DNA of 52,829 bases, taken from Ruminococcaceae bacterium UBA2854. Its GTDB lineage: Bacteria; Bacillota; Clostridia; Oscillospirales; Acutalibacteraceae. Positions 50,527-52,829 of the stretch are shown here, piece after piece; within the stretch, counting starts at the first letter, position 1; each line of letters begins with the position of its first letter. The position numbers and the translations under genes are program-made. The stretch covers positions 1-52,829 of the forward strand of contig DEFK01000036.1 in NCBI GenBank assembly GCA_002350765.1, read 5' to 3'. Below the pieces are notes generated by a model. The model had not been told where the DNA came from. It made no database searches and saw only the letters and a program-made list of their open reading frames with translations.

Positions 50527-51264
50527 TTATATTTTATTGAATCTGGTTGTTCCTGTAGGTTCAGAAATCTCGTTGGAATTTAGGAAGCTTTGTTTTTTAT
50601 CCCATGTGTAGCCCTTTGGTGCTTCAATACGACCAGTATGTTTAAGTTCAAGAAATGGATTCTCGCAGCTTTTTATTTCACGAGTGTCAACATCAACTGT
50701 TTGTAGATTATGCGAAATAATTGAAACTTCAAATTCGTCTGATTCTTTACGATTTTTTAAAAGATAGAAAGCTAACGCCATATTATCGTTTTCCTCTTTT
50801 TCATAAGCTCGTTTTGAATATATACAACCTATTTCGTTTTTAAACTTTTTTCTCAGCGCTATGTTTAATTTGGAAAAGGTAATTTCAGGTATTAGTAAGT
50901 GAAAATGCAACCTTTTTGTTCTTTTTTTTCCACGCTCGATACTTCCTACCGTTTTGAAATCTAAGCCCTGATCTTTATAATAATTTTCGATAAATCTAAT
51001 TATTTTTCTTTTTAGTTTTTTTGCTTGCGACATATCTTTGCAATAAGGCTCTAATAGAGAGATAGTAATGAATCGACAAGTTGCGACGTCAAAATTTAAG
51101 GCTATTTTTAAATTGAGATTTTTAGCTGCTTTCTTTAAGTTTTTTTCTTTATCCGAATAAGTTGAAGTTCCACCGTGGTGATGTGGTACAGGGCCTTGTT
51201 CATGGTAAACGGAAACAATTTGTATTTTCCCTGCATTTTTTGTTTTTTTAATTAATCGTGTCAC
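50527..51264 (-). CDS. HUH-endonuclease rolling-circle Rep-like protein
   Basis: A 245-aa protein with the motif order of rolling-circle initiators: motif 1 FITISL (65-70), the metal-binding HUH motif H120-F-H122 in RLHFHLLIPE, and a motif 3 candidate Y167-x-x-K170 (FYLLKNRK). It resembles the replication-associated ORF2/G2P-type domain of small phages and elements. It would nick one strand to start replication or transfer. A GTG start is chosen because AAAGGAGGT lies 6 nt before it; an ATG 8 codons upstream precedes that site. A terminator lies in its leader. Confidence 0.82.
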   Translation of the reverse strand: MTRLIKKTKNAGKIQIVSVYHEQGPVPHHHGGTSTYSDKEKNLKKAAKNLNLKIALNFDVATCRFITISLLEPYCKDMSQAKKLKRKIIRFIENYYKDQGLDFKTVGSIERGKKRTKRLHFHLLIPEITFSKLNIALRKKFKNEIGCIYSKRAYEKEENDNMALAFYLLKNRKESDEFEVSIISHNLQTVDVDTREIKSCENPFLELKHTGRIEAPKGYTWDKKQSFLNSNEISEPTGTTRFNKI

Positions 51265-51606
51265 GATTATTACCTCCTTTAATAACATTATGGTATTTTT
51301 TTATAAAAATTTTTTAATATATAGTTTTTTGAAAAATTTTCATACAAAAAAACGCCACTTCACTAACCGATAGAGGTCAGCGAAGTGGTGTTTATGGTTA
51401 TATATTATTCCGTTGCGATTTGCTATATAACTCAAATAAGCAATGATGCGTATAAAACATATAACTTAGCCGTTAAAAACAAATTGAAAGTTTATAGTAC
51501 ATATAAATGAAGCATCTAAAAAAACAAAAGGCTATACACATTTTTATTTATATGTGTTACAATAAATTAAAGTTTAGAATTCCAATAAAAACGAGTGATT
51601 TAAAAT
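51265..51606. other. Divergent intergenic region rep / double winged-helix gene
   Basis: A 342-bp gap with the rep leader terminator and a TACAAT (about 51559-51564) that may be the -10 of the plus-strand gene, lacking a good -35. Nothing else is evident. Confidence 0.5.
51350..51394 (-). terminator. Leader terminator upstream of rep
   Basis: On the minus strand CACCACTTCGCT pairs with AGTGAAGTGGCG (one mismatch, one G-T) around 14 nt and runs into eight T residues, about 85 nt before the rep start. It would stop transcription entering rep. Confidence 0.75.
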
Positions 51607-52266
51607 ATGAGCAAACGTAAAATAAAAATAGAAATTCACCAAGAATTTTTCCCGATCCCAAATGATATTTTTGATATGAAACTTAATCCGAGTGAAATAG
51701 TATTATATATTCTGTTCATAAAATTTGATGTGAAGAACAACGGCTATTGTCATACTGACTTCTCAACTATAAAGGGATATATTACTTTAAGTGACAAAAC
51801 CATAAAAAAATATTTATCAACCTTAGAGAATAAAAAAATCATTAAAATTGAACCGTCAAAGAACTCTATAAAGATTTATTTCAATAAAAGAGATATTAAA
51901 AAGAATTTCTTTCTCTTACCAAATGAAGTGTTTTTTATGGAGCTTTCTTCAGGGGAAATTGCTGTATATGCTTATTTATTAAAATGTGAGGATAAAAAAA
52001 CTTATCAATGCTACCCGAGTTATAGAACAATAGGCAGTAATATAGGTGCAAGCATAAATTCTGTAAAAAAATACGTTGAATCTCTTGAAAAGAAAAATTT
52101 AATTTCTACCGAACCCACTTCAATAATGAGAAAGGATTTTCTCAAGTTAAACGGTAATTTGTTATATACAATTCATCCTATTTTAGACGCTTATAATTAT
52201 TATTGGGATAAGAAATCTGCTGCTATAAAAAGAGCTAACTTAATAAAAAAATTTTCCCACTCATAA
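51607..52266 (+). CDS. Protein of two duplicated winged-helix (HTH_36-like) domains
   Basis: A 219-aa protein made of two homologous ~70-residue units, 14-83 and 101-170. Both have F-x-x-x-P-N-x-x-F-x-M-x-L-x-x-x-E-I, then Y-x-C or C-H, an I-G or I-K-G turn, and S-x-K-T/S-V-K-K-Y-x-x-x-L-E-x-K-x-x-I-x-x-E-P. This is the helix-turn-helix type found in plasmid and element replication or partition proteins. The basic C-terminal tail (KRANLIKKF) follows. Its place facing rep suggests an initiator or a regulator of rep; not established. Confidence 0.72.
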   Translation: MSKRKIKIEIHQEFFPIPNDIFDMKLNPSEIVLYILFIKFDVKNNGYCHTDFSTIKGYITLSDKTIKKYLSTLENKKIIKIEPSKNSIKIYFNKRDIKKNFFLLPNEVFFMELSSGEIAVYAYLLKCEDKKTYQCYPSYRTIGSNIGASINSVKKYVESLEKKNLISTEPTSIMRKDFLKLNGNLLYTIHPILDAYNYYWDKKSAAIKRANLIKKFSHS

Positions 52267-52330
52267 GGAATAAAGATTGTTTATATAATGGGTTTTTATG
52301 GAAAAATTTAATATGCTGTAAATAAAGAAA

Positions 52331-52389
52331 CGCAGCTCCGAGGAACTGCGCATAAAAATAAGCTCAGGTGCTATGCCTGAGCTTATTTT
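52331..52389. terminator. Hairpin plus bidirectional terminator
   Basis: CGCAGCTCC/GGAACTGCG hairpin (52331-52350) followed by a 14-bp perfect stem AAAATAAGCTCAGG/CCTGAGCTTATTTT (52355-52389), between convergent genes. Confidence 0.85.
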
Positions 52390-52397
52390 AGTAATTT

Positions 52398-52616
52398 TTA
52401 AAGATAATTACGTAACCATTCCGGCATGTTTGGGTCGTCCATATCCCAACAATCTTCTACGCTTTCATCCGTTTCCCAATTGTTTTCATATCCATCAAAA
52501 ATCTTCTGTCTATGGCATTTGTACTTAACTACTTGGTCGTTCTCAATTCGATATTCGTACCAATAGTAGTTTTGTTTGCCGTAGCCTTTCCATTCTTGAG
52601 TGGTATAAATTGTCAT
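52398..52616 (-). CDS. 72-aa acidic, aromatic-rich protein
   Basis: A small protein starting MTIYTTQEWKGYGKQNYYWY and ending in an acidic stretch with CWDMDDPNMPEWLRNYL. It has an AAAGGAGG site before the ATG and a terminator after the stop, so it is probably real. No family recognised. It follows the 49-aa gene by 35 nt, forming a two-gene unit. Confidence 0.6.
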   Translation of the reverse strand: MTIYTTQEWKGYGKQNYYWYEYRIENDQVVKYKCHRQKIFDGYENNWETDESVEDCWDMDDPNMPEWLRNYL

Positions 52617-52651
52617 AATTAAAACCTCCTTTCTACTCTTAACACTTTTAA

Positions 52652-52801
52652 TTATTTTCTTGCTTCACGTCTTATAGTCCCTATCTTTTTGTCAGATCGG
52701 GTATCTCGACCGTTTTTATTTCGGATAGTTCCTGCCGGCAATCCATACTTTTTCTCAAAAGCACCTACACGGCAATCGCTTCTCGTCTTTCTAAAAGCCA
52801 T
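52652..52801 (-). CDS. 49-aa basic protein, helix-turn-helix-like
   Basis: Starts MAFRKTRSDCRVGAFEKKYG with AAGGAGG 6 nt upstream, and ends TIRREARK. The segment AFEKKYGLPAGTIRNKNGR has the look of a recognition helix. Strongly basic, so nucleic-acid binding is plausible. It lies in front of the 72-aa gene. Confidence 0.6.
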   Translation of the reverse strand: MAFRKTRSDCRVGAFEKKYGLPAGTIRNKNGRDTRSDKKIGTIRREARK

Positions 52802-52816
52802 TTTAATCCTCCTTGT

Positions 52817-52822
52817 ATTATA
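52817..52822 (-). promoter_or_regulatory. -10 element at window edge
   Basis: TATAAT on the minus strand immediately before the ribosome-binding site of the 49-aa gene; the -35 would lie outside the window. Transcripts would have a very short leader. Confidence 0.4.
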
Positions 52823-52829
52823 GAGTAGT

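Larger units (their letters stand above)
45448..52829. mobile_element. Integrated mobile element, left part (continues beyond window)
   Basis: After tRNA-Thr, composition becomes AT-rich, with genes that avoid the GCG/CGC-rich codons of the backbone. It holds excisionase-like and integrase genes, iteron-like repeats, an HUH Rep-like gene and a double winged-helix protein. No relaxase, transfer or phage structural gene is visible. I found no second copy of the tRNA 3' end inside the window, so the right end lies outside or the target is different. Confidence 0.7.

Noticed and set aside
50381..50611. 76-codon plus-strand frame with hydrophobic middle
   Set aside because: Covers the terminator hairpin and the 3' end of rep, with no ribosome-binding site.

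Overview
The window is a low-to-medium GC chromosomal segment of a Clostridia bacterium. Gene content and style suggest a Ruminococcus-like member of the Oscillospiraceae/Ruminococcaceae: Thr/Pro-rich secreted proteins ending in Lys-rich Ig-like domains, BspA-type leucine-rich repeats, a Firmicutes-type LexA, Noc next to ParAB, and ZapA next to a U32 peptidase. The species assignment is inference.

Bases 1-31 kb hold the replication origin and its flanks. On the minus strand, reading away from the origin, lie dnaA, [oriC], dnaN, an S4-domain gene, recF, remB, two zinc-ribbon membrane proteins, gyrB, a thioesterase, gyrA, maf, a lipoprotein and a secreted protein. On the plus strand lie rpmH, rnpA, yidD, yidC, jag, mnmE, mnmG, rsmG, noc, parA, parB, a membrane protein, serS, an aquaporin and guaB. 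The dnaN-dnaA gap carries DnaA boxes, a DnaA-trio tract and a tandem plus inverted repeat family. Two perfect parS sites occur, one inside mnmG and one before parA.

Bases 31-45 kb hold the division and cell-shape genes zapA, U32 peptidase, dut, mreB, mreC, mreD and mrdA (PBP2), then a BspA-like secreted protein, lexA, two membrane proteins, a HAD phosphatase and a lipoprotein. This backbone is scattered with three short intergenic repeat families, called R1, R2 and R3 here. R2 forms the leader of mreC, mrdA and a zinc-ribbon gene and places a 19-nt hairpin exactly between the Shine-Dalgarno sequence and the start codon.

From about 45.45 kb, just after a tRNA-Thr(GGT) gene, composition changes to AT-rich and the content becomes that of an integrated mobile element that runs off the window end. 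It carries a putative small structured RNA with its own promoter and terminator followed by an unrecognised 383-aa protein, two kinds of iteron-like repeats, an excisionase-like gene and a tyrosine integrase, three ~170-bp tandem repeats, an HUH rolling-circle Rep-like protein behind a leader terminator, a protein made of two duplicated winged-helix domains, and two small genes at the edge. The most interesting candidates are the structured-RNA/383-aa cassette, the R2 'SD-hairpin-AUG' leaders and the R1 repeats that are both dispersed and concentrated at the origin.
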